Origin: Arbacia lixula
Lineage: Eukaryota; Echinodermata; Echinoidea; Arbacioida; Arbaciidae
Length of the DNA stretch: 64,000 bases
NCBI GenBank assembly: GCA_963669155.1
Contig: OZ022588.1
Location: 2,380,066 to 2,444,065 of the forward strand
Direction: 5' to 3'
Part shown: in pieces, positions 1 through 18,979 of the stretch
Layout of the letters: each line of letters starts with the position of its first letter
Position numbering within the stretch: position 1 is the first letter of the stretch
Notes under the pieces: generated by a model
What the model was told of the DNA's origin: nothing
What the model saw: the letters and a program-made list of their open reading frames with translations, nothing else
Database searches by the model: none
Position numbers and translations under genes: made by a program

Positions 1-342
1 CATTATCATGATACAAAAAAAAACTTCAGAAGAAATAACCTATAGAATAATACCAAACATATTAGCTTAGAATAAATAAAAAAGCACACGTTTATCATAA
101 GCAGATAAACATAAAGTTAAGGCACTGAGTAATAGACATTATCTTAGGCACATCTTGTCATGATAATTATGAAGTGAACGATAGCATGGTGGTACGACAA
201 ATAATTATGATTTTAAATGCATTCATAGAAATCGGATGGAAATAGCACTTACAGACATGTTCTTGCCAATCTTGATATCCCGAATAAAAACATGTATATT
301 TAAAAGAAACTTCACTACTACTTACCACGCGCCCCGCCCCCC

Positions 343-510
343 CCCCCCTCTCTCTCTGTCTCTGTCTCTCTTTCTCTTCTCTCTCTTCTCTCTCTTTCTC
401 TAAATCTCTCTCTCTCTCTTATTCTCTCTCTTTTATTCTCTCCCCCCTACTGTTTTTTTTTTTACTTAAGCGACTTTCTACCCCCCCCCCCCTCTCTCTC
501 TCTCTCTTAT
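343..510. repeat. CT-rich microsatellite with C homopolymers
   Basis: Runs of C followed by interrupted (CT)n and (TCTCTT)n tracts, ending in a second C run and CT tract near 481-510. It is simple sequence with no coding content. The long C runs are places where base counts in an assembly are unreliable. Confidence 0.85.
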
Positions 511-540
511 TTGACGCGTTTAGTTAATTTTCATTATCTC

Positions 541-2010
541 CCCTCATCTCTCATCTGATTTGTTTTCTCCCCCTGCCACCTTTCCTTTGACGTCCTCCCC
601 TGGGTGATCTTCCTGCATCCACCATTCATTCCCGTTTGGATACCCTCGTTAATACCTGATTCCACCTCTCTCCCACCACTGTCTCATTACCTGTTACACC
701 GACCATAGCTGTCCTCATCCACCTTTCTCCTTCCCCATCAAAGGAATATTATTTATCTTTTTCTCGCCTGTATTTTTTCTAATACAGTACAACCATCATG
801 ACCACATGTAAAGAACTATTTCCATACGTTTAAGTTCCATCTTGTATACCATGTATACAGTAGATTGCATTTTCATTTCCATATTCAAATTGACTAAAAA
901 AGAAGCAATATAAATAAAAGGAATGGAACAGGCCGCCAGAAATGTATGAATCCTATTTAACAAATCAACCAATAAAAGCAAGAAGGATGATGATGGGTAA
1001 ATAATCTGGGTGATTATGTAATCAAGAATGTTCAACAAAAGAACCAGGTGTGGGGATGGAATAAATGATCACATCTGAATAGGAAAGGAATGAAGGTGAT
1101 CAGAGAAGTAGGATACTTACTGATATGATGAATACGAACATAATTCCGAACAGAACTGAACTAAATACCTAACTTAATTGAAGTAACATGGCTAAAGAGA
1201 AACTAAACAAATGAGAATTCAAAAGAACAAATAACCTCCCTACAATACGATTCTTGACTGACAATTTAAAAGAAAGGTGGGCAAGAAGTGTACTGAGGTA
1301 GTTTTTTTTTTTTTGTTACGCTTTCTTATGAATTCATTTGTGTTCTGGAAGTCATAGTGAACACTGCCAGACTGCCTGCCAGTCTCTCATCTCTCATCTG
1401 ATTTGTTTTCTCCCCTGCCATCTTTTCTTAGTAAAGAACTATTTCCATACGTTTGAGTAAAGGGCTTTCTGAAGTAATTCCAATGCTCCATCTTGTATAC
1501 AATAGATCGCATTTTCAAATCCAGCTGGTTCCAAGATTTTTTTCCGACTCGTTTTTCAATCATTTACAGGATGGATCACGCTGATATTACTAATATATGT
1601 ACAAGATGTAACTACATGCCTAAGATTTCTTGCCCGGTAAGCACTAGATTACAAGATTTTTGGCCATCGAGTTTTTCATTCATTTGCACTACATGATGGA
1701 ACACGTCTTGAAGACTTAAGTCCTGATATGCCTGAGGTGCACCTATTTATTCTGGGGTTCTTTGCTCGCAGCAAGATTTCCTAGCATGAATATAATTAAC
1801 ATAAAGTGCATTTGCATATTACAAATTGACTAAACAAAAAAGAACCAATATTAATAAAAGGAATGGAACAGGCCATCTCGACTGCCTGCCAGTCTCGACT
1901 GCCTGCCAGTCATTTGTGTTCTGGAAGTCATAGTGAAAGGTTGTGCTCACGGCCCAGTTGAGTGTGGAGAGTAAAACTAGAATGCTCTTGAGACTGCCTG
2001 CCAGTCTCGA
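541..2010. repeat. Shuffled local segmental duplications
   Basis: Several short segments occur twice. A segment beginning CTCATCTCTCATCTGATTTG occurs near 541 and 1387. Another beginning AAAGAACTATTTCCATACGT occurs near 809 and 1434. AATAAAAGGAATGGAACAGG occurs near 913 and 1853, and TTTGTGTTCTGGAAGTCATA near 1338 and 1913. GACTGCCTGCCAGTCTC recurs around 1370, 1880 and 1990. The order of copies is scrambled, so this is not a plain tandem array. Confidence 0.6.
1527..1695 (+). repeat. SINE-tail-like fragments (two degenerate copies)
   Basis: Two stretches, around 1527-1580 and 1630-1695, resemble the body of the tRNA-derived SINE at 43605-43735. Shared pieces are TGCCCGGTAAGCA, an AAGATTTTT block, a GTTTTTC block and the CATTTACAGGATGGA end. 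The promoter half with box A and box B is missing here, so these would be broken copies. The assignment rests on short matches seen by eye. Confidence 0.4.
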
Positions 2011-2241
2011 CTCGTATACGTGAGTCTTTTCGGCAACGAGCGTTATGAAGAATTGTAAATAAGATCAATTATTTATTTCTATAAATTACAATTACACCAA
2101 TCAGTAGCATAGTGGTTTTGTTGTCAAAAGCAAGTACAAAACATCTAACATAAAACAAGGCCCAACTGACAACACATACTGAGTTGTCTTTTCTTATTAT
2201 AGACAGCTTCTTCATAAGGCATTGCATATAATATTTCATAA

Positions 2242-2472
2242 GGCCCGGTCACACCGCCAGGACTTTGCTGGAGCGTTGCTGGAGCGGTGAAAAAAAAAAT
2301 CGTCACCGCTCGTTAACGTTCACCAGAAGTTGTCCACCGTTCAGGCAACGCCGTATACGCTAGGCCACCATTGATGGTCCCTCCTACCGCTCCGGAAGTG
2401 TCGAAATTCGGACCCCTCTCCCTACCTTTCAAGGAACGCTCCAACAAAGTTCGGGCCAGTGTAACCAGGCCT
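2242..2472. mobile_element. MITE-like inverted repeat
   Basis: The left end GGCCCGGTCACACCG is answered at the right end by GTGTAACCAGGCC. The next blocks also pair in inverted orientation (GGACTTTGCTGGAGCGTT against AACGCTCCAACAAAGTTC). No coding capacity is seen, so this is a non-autonomous DNA-transposon-like element of about 230 bp. The exact ends and target duplication were not resolved. Confidence 0.6.
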
Positions 2473-4668
2473 ATAACCAGGGATGTGTTATGGAAGGATA
2501 TGAAACAACTTTCTTTCTTTGAACCTATGCGTGGCACCGCCGAAAAAGAAAATGTCTTCTCAGCATGTGCTTTTCAGGTGTTTTAAAAATAACGATCAGG
2601 ATTGCGTAGTAACGGTTTCTCAGATAAAACAAAAGAAATGTAGAGTCTTAATTATTTCGCTGGTCCAGTTCTGTTGGATTGCATCAATACTTTTGTGAGG
2701 AAAAGAGATATCAGCGAACAAAAATAAGCATTTTTTTCTACTAAAATATCTCAGTTGCACGCAAATGCACGCAAACTCTGTTAATGAACAGATATAATTT
2801 TGATAATGATTGAATCCCCCGTGGCACGTCATTTCCGGAAATCTGCGGAAAGTGAAGAAATTTGTTAATTGTGTAAGTAAGAATATTATCTTATATCTCC
2901 GTTTGTGCATCATTCAACAATTATCTAGAAAAAAAAAAACGAGTACAGGATCTTTAGTGGTGTTGCCCGGCCGTAACTGTCTTGAAAATTGTACAAAAAT
3001 GTGATAAGAAACATAGCTTCCAGAGCCAAAACAGTGAATTAAAGATATTGCTTTCCAAGTTGACAGCAGCTAAATGTCGGTGGCGCGCATGGGACATCAA
3101 AGCATAGTGATTGTGGAATGCTTTTGACATTCATTAGCACGCTTTAGTATCCATATAGATGTTTGAATATATTATGCTCGAGTTATCCCTCCTTCCTAAC
3201 ACATCCCTGCTATAACCAATTTAACAACATTTAACATAACAGATATGATGATTTTGGTATAAAAATCAAGTGAGGAATGTGTTTTATTACAAAACGTAAA
3301 TTGCAAAACAAGGCCCATCTGAGAACACATCTTGAGCTTTCTTTGTACATCATTTTATTCTTCTTCATCCGAATAGCTGACGAATCTGAGCTGAGTGACG
3401 TCCATCAAATCCAGGTAATGGGCGGAGCAAACGTGACGTACTCGTAAATATATCTGAGGGAAATCTTAAGAGACTTCGCAACATGAAGGTGAACAAATTT
3501 CATGGAATTTACAAAATCAAAGAAATCACAACAGCATTTATCACTTGTAACTCATTTAGCGATAAACATGAAGAACAATAATATCGAGATTATCACTATA
3601 TAGAAGCACAAGATTTGAAATATGTTTGTTTAGAAGATCTTGTTTAAAATGTGTTACATATCGAACGCGACTTTGTGATTTATGTCCAATATTAAAGTTA
3701 CCATCAAGCATAATTTGTCTGCAATATTATGGAATAGGCATATATTTGGAAATATCGAATATAATCAAGAAATTACAATCTAACAATACTTTTTTTTTCT
3801 CTCTTTCTCCTACCGTGTGTAATTGTACAGGTTGTCTGCCAGACGGGCACCACCAGGCAACCATTATGATTTTGGACATGGTGGATCAGGGCAGATCGGT
3901 GACCAAGGCAACCATGGTATCCGCGTGGAATTTTTAAAGAGATGAGGGTCCGAAAAGCTCAGAAGAAAAAGTAGGGAGAATCGGACCGATTCAGAAGGAG
4001 AAAACTTAGGCCTTGGAGAATCAAAAGGAGATACAGTTGTACGTGTACGAAGACGAATGAGCGAAGAACTCGCAATCGGAGAAGAACATAATTGGGCATT
4101 TCGCTCATTTCGGACCATTAGACTGTACATGCTTCAAGGTCGTAAGTCTTTTGGCCCGTGCCGTCCGTCAACGATTGAATGGCCGATCGATCCTGCAGAA
4201 GAAGCAACACAGTTACATCGTGAAGGAGGAGGATATACGTAACCCCCACGAGAAATCAAACACCTAATGGAAAACTTGGCATGAGGCATATCATGCAGGA
4301 GTGAATCTGATATGTCCGATTATCCCGTCATAATTACTGTGCGATATTAGATTTTTACATCATATCGGATTGATTTTTTTAATGATGTTGATCGCGATAT
4401 GAATGGAAGTGTGTTTAAGGTTTGATTGAGCTTGTAAACGAGAAGACGAAACAAATGAATAAATATCGGAGCGTGTTTTTCTTTCCCGTTTTTAGTTCAC
4501 GTTTATTGCACGAGCGAGAGAAGACAAAAGGGCACACTCGCGGGATAAGATAGACAAAGCAGGAGAAAGAGTAGGAGAAAGATGAGGAGCGAGAAAAAGA
4601 GGAAGAAATATTGGGAGGAAAGGGGAGGAAGGTAACAGAGAGGGAGCAAGAAATGTGGGGAGGAAGAG

Positions 4669-4673
4669 TGAGT

Positions 4674-4731
<58 letters not shown>
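4669..4731. repeat. (GA)n microsatellite
   Basis: An uninterrupted run of about 25 GA dinucleotides, preceded by GAGT repeats, inside a purine-rich stretch from about 4555. Confidence 0.95.
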
Positions 4732-4734
<3 letters not shown>

Positions 4735-6252
4735 CTTTTTTAAAAGCTTATTTGAGAGGGATTACGTTTTTGTCCTTTCAGGATCCTAAGAATATTAATT
4801 AATATACTTTTTTTTTTTTTTTACAAACACACAATGAATTTGGGATTGACACACCAAAAGGAAATGAGGAATGAGAAATGAGCCGACATAACGATCAGTA
4901 AATGAACAGTGTTGAAGTTTTCTCAACAAGTACTGTAACGTACGAGAAACGAGCCCTTTTTGGCCAGACTGAGATGGCGCTATGCACTTAGCAACCAACT
5001 TGGCAACAGCTTCGCTGGGGTCTTTTGCCGAGAGTGCTGGGCGAACCCCCAAATAGCGGTAAATTTACGATATATGTGTCCCTTCTTCGAAAAGATGTGA
5101 TATTGTAATGGTGAGTATAGACCTATTTGAATAATTAAGATAATAATGAATGTAAAGTGTAACGAAATTACTCTCTTTGTGTGTAGTTTTGGTACTTATA
5201 AATAAGGAATGGTCGTGCATTTTACCGAACGGGACAAATAATGTGACGTGTGGGACTGCGTTAATTCTACACGAAAGCAATGTGTATGCGATGTGATTTT
5301 CACGTCAACTCAAACCGCAGTGTTGGTTTGATTTTTAATTCAACAGCTTATTCATTGCATTTATCATGTTATAGATTCGAATTTAATATCACATATCATT
5401 TGATAAAACCAGTTCATGTCCCTTAACAGTAGTTTTACCACAATGAAATGTGAGAAATTTATTCAGAATGGTAACATTTCCAAAAATATTATTCCATGCT
5501 TTATTCCAACAATCGCAGGCATATGAAAATGTGCACTAATGCCATACTTTTCTGATGCAGATGGTTATGAAGCTCAATATTGTTCTTGATGAATCTTTGC
5601 ATTTAATTTGCATTAATTCTGCCAACACGCATTCAAAAATAAAAATGTGGGAGATTTTATTTACTGTTTTATAACACTCGTGTCATTACCGTGGCGTGAG
5701 TGTGGTTCCTAAGCAGACCTGCCCATGGTAAATCAAAAAGGGGAATCAAAAGTGGAATTGTGTGTGTGCAATTTGAACCTTGTACTAGGCAGCATTGAGG
5801 TAAGCCCCCACATTTGTGCAATAACATGATGAAGACATCCCCATTTCCATCACCAGCATTGTGAAACCACAAGTTGGATTGACTCAAGTTTTGCTTGACT
5901 TTGGGATCAAAGTTTGAAACTGAAACATGGTTTGAGATGAATTAGTTTTTACCTCTATCCATGAATGATATCAATATTTAATATGTCATATTTCTATTTG
6001 TTCTCAACATCACACTGGTATAGCAGTAAATACAGGAGCTTATAGTGTTCAAACATAGGGCCTACATCCTGACATCCTGAGTTTCTGGCAACTCCGCTGT
6101 TCCACGCCCAACACAACATGTAGCCGCCTCGTTTCCCTGCAAAAGGCTAAAGCAGAGTTTAAAAAAAGACATCCTTTGAAAAAGAATCTAAAGGAAACCA
6201 AGAAAGAGTAACATTGTGAGAGAATTCCATAGACTGAACAAACAGTAACACC

Positions 6253-12184
<5,932 letters not shown>

Positions 12185-12988
12185 CGAGCCAAAACCAGCA
12201 GATGCAATGGAATTTAGAGACTATTTAAATTAATGCAACTATCAGCACGGTGCACAGGATTAATATTGTCAACACTGCAATGTGAATGTGTATCAATGGC
12301 AGCACATCACTTAAAGGAAACTATATGCGGACATCTCATTTCACATACACTGCACTACATAAAAAACTACTTGTAGAAGGAGTGACACTCTTTGATGTAT
12401 CCTTACAAGTAAGACTTTATGAAAAGGTGAATCTGTGTTATTTTATTATGCACGAGGATCACTTGACTCCATATTGGAATGCAACATTCAGTGTTGACCA
12501 TCAGCCAATGATTTGAGAAGGACATTATGTTATTAAACGTTCAGTTTGCAAACGTGGTAAGAATAATGCGCGTGTGTGATTAGGAATGTAACACTGTTAG
12601 AAGACGCAAATGTGAATACAATTGTAATTTATTTAAGTGATTTGTGTGGATCAAAATGATTTGATCCCATACTGATTGCATCATGTTTTCACTGTTAAGT
12701 GAGTTTAGAGTGATTTAAAGTGAAAGGAGGGGAAGTGGCCACCCAAGAAATATTTTTATTGGGGTTGACATTGACATTATTCCCATAATGGCCACTTATC
12801 TGACTTCCAGGGACTTGAAAGTCATGTGACCCGTTGGCTGGTCTACATTTTCATAAACACTCTATGAGGAAGCCCGAGTCAGCCAAAACTGGTTGGACTG
12901 GAACTGTTGGTGCAACAGGCTGTTTGGAAGGTATAGGCTGCACAGTGTATATGAGGACATCCCGTTGCAGCATGCCACCAGGGCCATG

Positions 12989-13134
12989 TTGCATATAGGT
13001 TGTCAATTATTGTAACTTACCATCAATGGTAACTATATACCATGGCAACAGCCAATGAGCTCTCCTTATTGCACCTGTCGCCATGGTAGTTACAATTGAT
13101 GGTAACTTACAATAATTGAAAGCCTATACGCAAC
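12989..13134. mobile_element. Palindromic MITE
   Basis: The left arm TTGCATATAGGTTGTCAATT and following block are matched in inverted orientation by AATTGAAAGCCTATACGCAA at the right end, with GTAACTTACCATCAATGGTA and its complement inside. It resembles the element at 10240-10394 in its GGTAAC/ATTGATGG core and may be a related family. Confidence 0.65.
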
Positions 13135-16046
13135 CTCAGATTTCCAGTGATGCACTCTAGTATTGTATTGTGTGGAGGGCTTGCTCTTAATGGTAGCCTG
13201 AGGGCCAATGACCATCTGAAAACTCTCCATTTGGTAGCCCTGTTGGCCACCAAAAAATCGCTCAGAGTCACCTGAAAATCCATGTGGCCGCCTGGATCTC
13301 ATGCTCAAGTGGCCATAATACCTAACTTAAAAAAAGTTAAGGGCAAATGCCCGAACACCCATAAATACTGACTTCACCTCTTTGAATATGGATGTAGCTT
13401 GAATCAAGATGATGATCCAAATGATATTGCTAATTCTATCTGCTCTTCATTAAACCTGTATAAATGTACATAAGAATATTGATATCTGAAATTTAAGCTT
13501 CATGATGTTCCGGTTTTGATCAGGGAGACTCGTTTTCCATCTCCACAGCCTGAATTGTACCCCATCAGGTAATATGACCAATTCTTTTGGGGCTGTTTAA
13601 TGTGAAAAAAAAACTTCATGTCAGATGATAATCAGGCCCTATTTGTTAGCACTGAGACAGCATTCCTGCATGATATACATCTATTTCATTATAGGTGTGA
13701 AGTAATTCTGGTAAAGAGTACCGACTCATAATCAATGGATTGCCATCTGGCCATGACTGTGGGTCTTATTAGAGTTTGGTGTCAGGATATCAGAAAAAAG
13801 GCATCTCAAAATGATGAAATCTGCACTCCAGTGATGATGGCAGAAGGGGGTGGGGGGGGTTCACCAAGCTGTTCTGAAGCTAAGAACAACTTAACGCATG
13901 ACTGGTGACCCTTTCTTGTGCTAAATCAGATACCCCAATTTGTGCCTGTTTTTACTTAGTGGGAGTTAATTTCCAACAATCCTTATCAAATTTGACAATT
14001 CATTCATTCAGACAATTGTAAACAACAGGAATTTTACTTTATAAACATCAGATTTGAACTTAAGCTGATGTGAATCAAAATCATTGAGAATCTGATTTAG
14101 CACAAGAAATGGTTGCCAGTTGTGCGTAAAGTTGTTCTTAGTTTAAGAGCAGCTCGGTGAAACACCCCCCAGTACAATGTACTGCCATTACGGCCTGTAG
14201 TCATTACCATTGTCTACATACAAACCTTACATAAGAATGTGTCCTTATGTTGTATTGCTCTCATTGCTTGTGTGGGGAAAATAGGGGAGAGTTAAAGAAT
14301 CTTGAGGAGATTTGAAGTGAAATGTCGGGGAAGTGAAGAAATGAAAATGAGGTACTGTTACCAGAAATCTGCAGTTCGTTTTAGAGCAAATACTACAATG
14401 ATGTGATTCTATCCTCAGTATGGATATTATCATGGGAGACATTGTAACTACTGTACCCTTGAAACAGACACAATGGTCAGAGCCTCGAGCTTATGTATGT
14501 GTCAGGTAATGTTGGTTCTTGTTGCTAGATTGCTACTTTTAGTGGTTAGTTCCTGGTGAAGTAAATGACTGGTGCCTAGTTCATTTCACAAACTGGAGAT
14601 ATATGTTAACTATAATGCAAGGGCAAAATAGTTTTCCAGTAAATAGTGAATGTATTTATTCTTCAAACCTGACACAGTATTGAGAAATGAAACGTACTTG
14701 AAGTGGTAGAATTTCTTTTCACTGATCTCATTGAAAGCATTGTCAATGGAAGTGAAATTGAAGGTCCAGTATTGAAAAAAACATTATTTTCTGTGTCTTA
14801 CCATATTACGAAGCAATCCATCCATATATTTTTTTTCTCAATCTCTTGAAGTGACACGAATTCTCCGTCCACAATATCTGTTCATATTTCTATTCAGTGT
14901 AAATTTTATAACAAGTATTGTATGATATATATCTTCATAATAAACACAGCACAGTTTTGTGTCAACAATTAATATATTTGCATTCCTTTTTTTACCGAGT
15001 GACAAATAAATTGTCTGTTCTCATCTTGATAATCCCTCTCTTTGAAGGGCAACGAAACTCCAGGAGTAAAACTATTCGAATCCATGCAGGGAAATTGTGG
15101 AAACAGAATAGTCAAAGTTTGAGGTGAATAGAAGACTTCTTATCTTTGGACCTGTAATCTTCCTCAGTAAAGTCACTGCTCCACTGATATTCTAAGCACT
15201 GTCTTATTTCTGATACATCGTGCACAAGAACAATTAAAATCTTAAATTGTGTATACATCTATATAGTATATCTATTGCTGATGTCGCTTCAAGGCTCTTG
15301 AGTTTGATTTTCAAACAATTAATTTTCAACAATCATGTTGCCATAAATAAAAACATGGCAAAGACATGAAGGAGTTTCCTAGAGATTTTCTTTAAATGAA
15401 TGAAATAAAAAGGAGAAAAGGGAGGCATCCCAGTGTCATATGACTGACTTACCACTTTGCATAAATATCGATCTTTCTATAAGTAATACATAACTTTCTT
15501 ATTACTTGTCGTATTTGGTCTGCTTCTCAGATATTTTTTCGTGTTATTGGGGGCAATTTGCATGTTGACTGTAATTCCCCTTCAATTTATTTTGTGCAGT
15601 AACGATCACAAGTCCATCCTCTATATTGCAAGGACACGTGTTGTTCAGGATTCAGGGCTAGTTATAACAATTAAAAAAAAAATCCTGAGTGGTATTTTTT
15701 CCCCTAAAATGTTTCATAATGTGCTGTTTTTTCCCTTTAATAGAAATTAACTGTTCAATGTGTCTCATTCTCTTTTATCATACGCTCATGTAGTGTGTGA
15801 ACAAGAGCTAAAAATCATTATATTCCACATACTAAGAATGTTGCTATATGATTGGTCAAGAGTTGATCATGTGATGAGGCGTAGTTTTTCCTATCAGATC
15901 ACCTGGGAATAAAAGTTCGTTACACTCTAGGTGATAGTACTTTTTGGTTTCGCTGATCTCTTCACTCCTTACAGTCCTAATGCGTGATTAATATTTTGAG
16001 TACGCGCGAAATAAAAGTGCGTTACACTCGGACTATCACTTGACAT

Positions 16047-16117
16047 CTAACGCGCGTCCTAATGCGCGTCCTAACACGCGTCCTAATACGCGTCCTAATG
16101 CGCGTCTTAACGCGTGT
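16047..16117. repeat. 12-bp minisatellite, about six units
   Basis: Repeats of the form TAACGCGCGTCC, varying in the middle bases, in a CpG-rich patch. Nothing coding. Confidence 0.85.
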
Positions 16118-16220
16118 TCCCCATGGCAGCGGCTCGGGGTTATGGAGATAAGTAAACATTACCTTTTTACGTCAAATTGTCATTTTTGGTATAGATAGTT
16201 GGGTTCAGATGTGGAATATA

Positions 16221-16392
16221 AAGCAAATAATCAACTTTTGGTTTCAAGCAATGAGACGAGCTATCACCTCCTCGGCGATCTGAATGTATACGCTATCTTT
16301 CCTCAGCTGCGCTTCGGAAAGATAGCTACATCCAGATCGCCTCGGAAGTGATAGTTCGTCCCATCACCCTCACCAACGCTGATTATTTGCTT
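16221..16392. repeat. Long hairpin / palindromic element
   Basis: AAGCAAATAATCA at the left is answered by TGATTATTTGCTT at the right. The inner arms also pair (GACGAGCTATCAC with GTGATAGTTCGTC, and GCTATCTTTCC with GGAAAGATAGC) around a short GC-rich loop. This looks like a fold-back element with no coding content. Confidence 0.75.
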
Positions 16393-16983
16393 ATTATCTC
16401 CGAAGGGTTAAAGGGCACTCAAAGCATGTTTTTAATACTTCTTTAACATACATATCACTGGAATAACTAATTTACAAATTCATGAGATACTTTGATACAG
16501 TCTCTTACAAAAATGAAGTGAAAAATATCTTGTGTTCACTCAAGTTATATACAATTTAACACATTTCCATTGTACATGTATTTTTTTAAAAAATATATAC
16601 GCCTATATATAAAACTAATTATGCCTATACAAAGTCATGCAGAAGTACAGCTATTAAAAAATTTTCTTACCCAAAATAGCACACAATTAGCATAATTATA
16701 AAAGTAGTAGATAAGTAGTGATATTGAACTGTTGGTTGCCTCTAAAAAATACAGCTTCAAATTGGCAACAAATTGCAATGATCCCTAGGCTACTCAAACT
16801 TCTCTAATCATTACAACAGCAAGGAAATTAAGTACATGAACATTGGCTGACCTTGGCTAAAGCTACAACATTCAGACTCTGTACATCATTTGGTGTATGG
16901 GTAAATCTATAAATTTGAGTCTACAACAAGCCAAATAGTGGACAGGGGACAGTGACAGTCCTGCTATTTGTCTATACACATGT

Positions 16984-17293
16984 TGAAGTAGAGGCACCAA
17001 ATGAACAAAACGTACACAATTCAAGTGAGGAGTGAAACTCAGTTTAATGTTACTCCAATGAAAGCTGGCTACAGACTGAATCAGCATGAGAATATTTACA
17101 AGAATCCTGACCAAGGGATGGTCAGTGGTGTAGCAATAATTAGCTACCACAGGTGGCCGGAATCTTATCAGATCTATACTGGGTGGTCAAGCCCCGCCAA
17201 CCAGACCCTGGTTGGTCTTAATGTCTTGACCATGTGTTGCCCTCCCTGTCCCCTTCTCCATACAAGATAAGAGGGACTGGTCAATACATTACA
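16984..17293 (-). repeat. 3' LTR of the Mag-like element
   Basis: A 310-bp LTR matching 28878-29187 with three substitutions seen. On its far side lies the CATGT target repeat (16979-16983). Any ORF here also appears in the other LTR and is not a gene. Confidence 0.93.
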
Positions 17294-17307
17294 TTCCTCC
17301 CCCCTTA
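17294..17307 (-). promoter_or_regulatory. Polypurine tract of the Mag-like element
   Basis: On the - strand TAAGGGGGGAGGAA lies directly before the 3' LTR, the expected place of the plus-strand primer for reverse transcription. Confidence 0.8.
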
Positions 17308-17613
17308 GCTCACAAATGGTGTATTCAAAGTATACTAACACTGTATTGTTATCAATAGAAGGGAGAGTAGTTAAACCATGGAAATCCAATAAAATCACAA
17401 ACATATCGCAAGCCAAAGATAATCTTTGAATATTAAACGTTGTACAAGAGCAAAGTATAGAGCAAAAGTGTACTTCATTGTAATACCATGGTTTTACCCC
17501 ATAACTTAGCCAAAATGCATATGCATATTTCCACTTAATCCTGGTTGCACTACACATATCAAACAGAAGAGCTGAATAGATGGAAACTGAGGTGACAAGC
17601 AAAATGATAATAT

Positions 17614-18106
17614 TGTCACGAAATGATGTACAAGTGTGTGCATTCGCCGTACTGGGCGAAGGAGTTACAAATTACACACGGGTATTGGATTACGCACGGG
17701 TGTAGTAACACGTACGCTTGGGTTTGGTGCGTAGGCCGGGAGTAGAGAGAAGGGAGTTAGAATGTAGACACCGGCAGGTTAGGACGTGTCCGGGCGGCGC
17801 CTGTAGAGCTAGAGAGGGACTCGGGGGGTATCGCAAGCCAGCTAGGCGACGGCGGAGCGGGATTTGAATAAGAATTGTTCTGCATTATAACTGAAACTGT
17901 CTCTCGGATATACAAGGCAAGTAAAACCAATGACTTCGTATTCCACATAATTCACTGGCGTGACCGTGTCTTTATTTGTTGTTAGAGAGCGTGATGCAGG
18001 TGACTGTCAGGAATACATTGATGGAATGTATGTTGGTGTTGGTCTACAAAAATAATCCACAAAAGATCCCTCATAGACGGAAATAGGAAAACCCAGTTCC
18101 GTTACA
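17614..18106 (+). repeat. 5' LTR of the gypsy element
   Basis: 493 bp, TG...CA ends, matching 26055-26547. One difference seen (GAGCTAGAG here, GAACTAGAG in the 3' copy). Confidence 0.95.
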
Positions 18107-18107
18107 T

Positions 18108-18125
18108 TGGTGGCAGCGACGGGAT
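18108..18125 (+). promoter_or_regulatory. Primer-binding site, tRNA-Leu type
   Basis: TGGTGGCAGCGACGGGAT starts one base after the LTR. It is complementary, with two mismatches, to the 3' end of animal tRNA-Leu(AAG) including CCA, as I recall that tRNA. Confidence 0.75.
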
Positions 18126-18189
18126 GGATTGCGTGGACTATCAGCCAAAAAGCCACTATGCTCACGCTAACTAACTTCAGAATAATTCT

Positions 18190-18780
18190 AACGACACATC
18201 GCCTGCAGTGACAAGTTTAACGCCTGCAGGGGAAAGTGTATAGCGCCTGCAGGGTGCCTGCAGTGTAAAGTCTAGCGCCTGCAGTGTAAAATGAATAGCG
18301 CCTGCAGGGCGCCTGCAGTGACAAGTTTAACGCCTGCAGGGAAAGTGTATAGCGCCTGCAGGGTGCCTGCAGTGTAAAGTCTAGCGCCTGCAGTGTAAAA
18401 TGAATAGCGCCTGCAGGGCGCCTGCAGTGAAAAGTTTAACGCCTGCAGGGAAAGTGTATAGCGCCTGCAGGGTGCCTGCAGTGTAAAGTCTAGCGCCTGC
18501 AGGGAAAAGTGTACAGCGCCTGCAGGGTAACCATAGTGCCTGCATGCCTGTAGTGCCATCACGTGTGAATGCCTACAGTGCCTGCAGTGAAGAGTAGCGC
18601 CTGCAGGGTAATCATAGGGCATGCATGCCTGTAGTGCCATCACGTGTGAATGCCTACAGTGCCCTCAATAATTAAAGTAGCGCCTGCAGGGAGATTGTGT
18701 ACGGCGCCTGCAGTGCTTGTGGTGCCTTCTATACACACGAATGCCTACATCGCCTGCAGGGATATAAGGACAACCACGGT
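18190..18780 (+). repeat. CTGCAG minisatellite in the gypsy leader
   Basis: More than twenty GCCTGCAG cores (PstI sites) occur in the untranslated leader, many as GCGCCTGCAGGG or GTGCCTGCAGTG. A higher-order unit of about 109 bp repeats two to three times from 18213, then degenerates. CTGCAG is self-complementary, so the leader RNA could fold in many alternative ways. The opposite-strand ORF here (Ala/Leu/Gln/Cys-rich) is a product of the repeat. Confidence 0.9.
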
Positions 18781-18979
18781 GGTTATAGAGCCGTCACGGA
18801 TGAACGTCTACAATGTTGGTATTTAAATAAAACGATTGCGGTATTTTCGTTTGTTGTAGTTCACAGATATAAGTAAAATTACTGATATCTCAAAGGAAAA
18901 CAAAATTGTCTGGATAATTGGTGGGAAGGTTTTGCACAGATTTTAGAAAGGAATTAATTAACAAGGTGCAGGTAAACCC

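Larger units (their letters stand above)
1..6252. other. Intergenic region, no gene recognised
   Basis: I found no open reading frame with recognisable protein motifs or a convincing exon chain. The stretch holds CT and GA microsatellites, shuffled local duplications between about 540 and 2010, SINE-tail-like fragments near 1527-1695, and a palindromic element at 2242-2472. A looser direct duplication links 2145-2230 with 3290-3370. The last 100 bases or so should include the promoter and 5' UTR of CFAP157, but I see no clear TATA box. Confidence 0.6.
12185..16978. other. CFAP157 3' UTR and intergenic region
   Basis: No further exon is recognised. The first few hundred bases should be the 3' UTR; an ATTAAA at about 12531 could serve as a poly(A) signal. 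Beyond that are a small palindromic element (12989-13134), a fragment near 13240-13320 resembling 48640-48735 (shared TCATGCTCAAGTGGC), a hairpin (16221-16392) and a 12-bp minisatellite (16047-16117). The rest is AT-rich with nothing identifiable. Confidence 0.55.

Noticed and set aside
3830-3960. Possible exon after TTGTACAG at 3831 with a Gly-rich reading (DFGHGGSGQIGDQGNHG)
   Set aside because: Only one short frame, soon stopped, no partner exon and no recognisable family; probably chance.
4795-5052. 85-aa opposite-strand ORF (LSAKDPSEAVAKLVAKCIA)
   Set aside because: The protein-like start is not supported by an upstream exon or a known family, and the end is low complexity from a poly-T run.
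18272-18643. 123-aa opposite-strand ORF rich in Leu/Gln/Ala/Cys
   Set aside because: It is the translation of the CTGCAG minisatellite in the gypsy leader; repeats keep the frame open.
18190-18780. Regular short repeats considered as a CRISPR-like array
   Set aside because: Eukaryotic retrotransposon leader, spacers are also repeated, no cas genes; it is a minisatellite.
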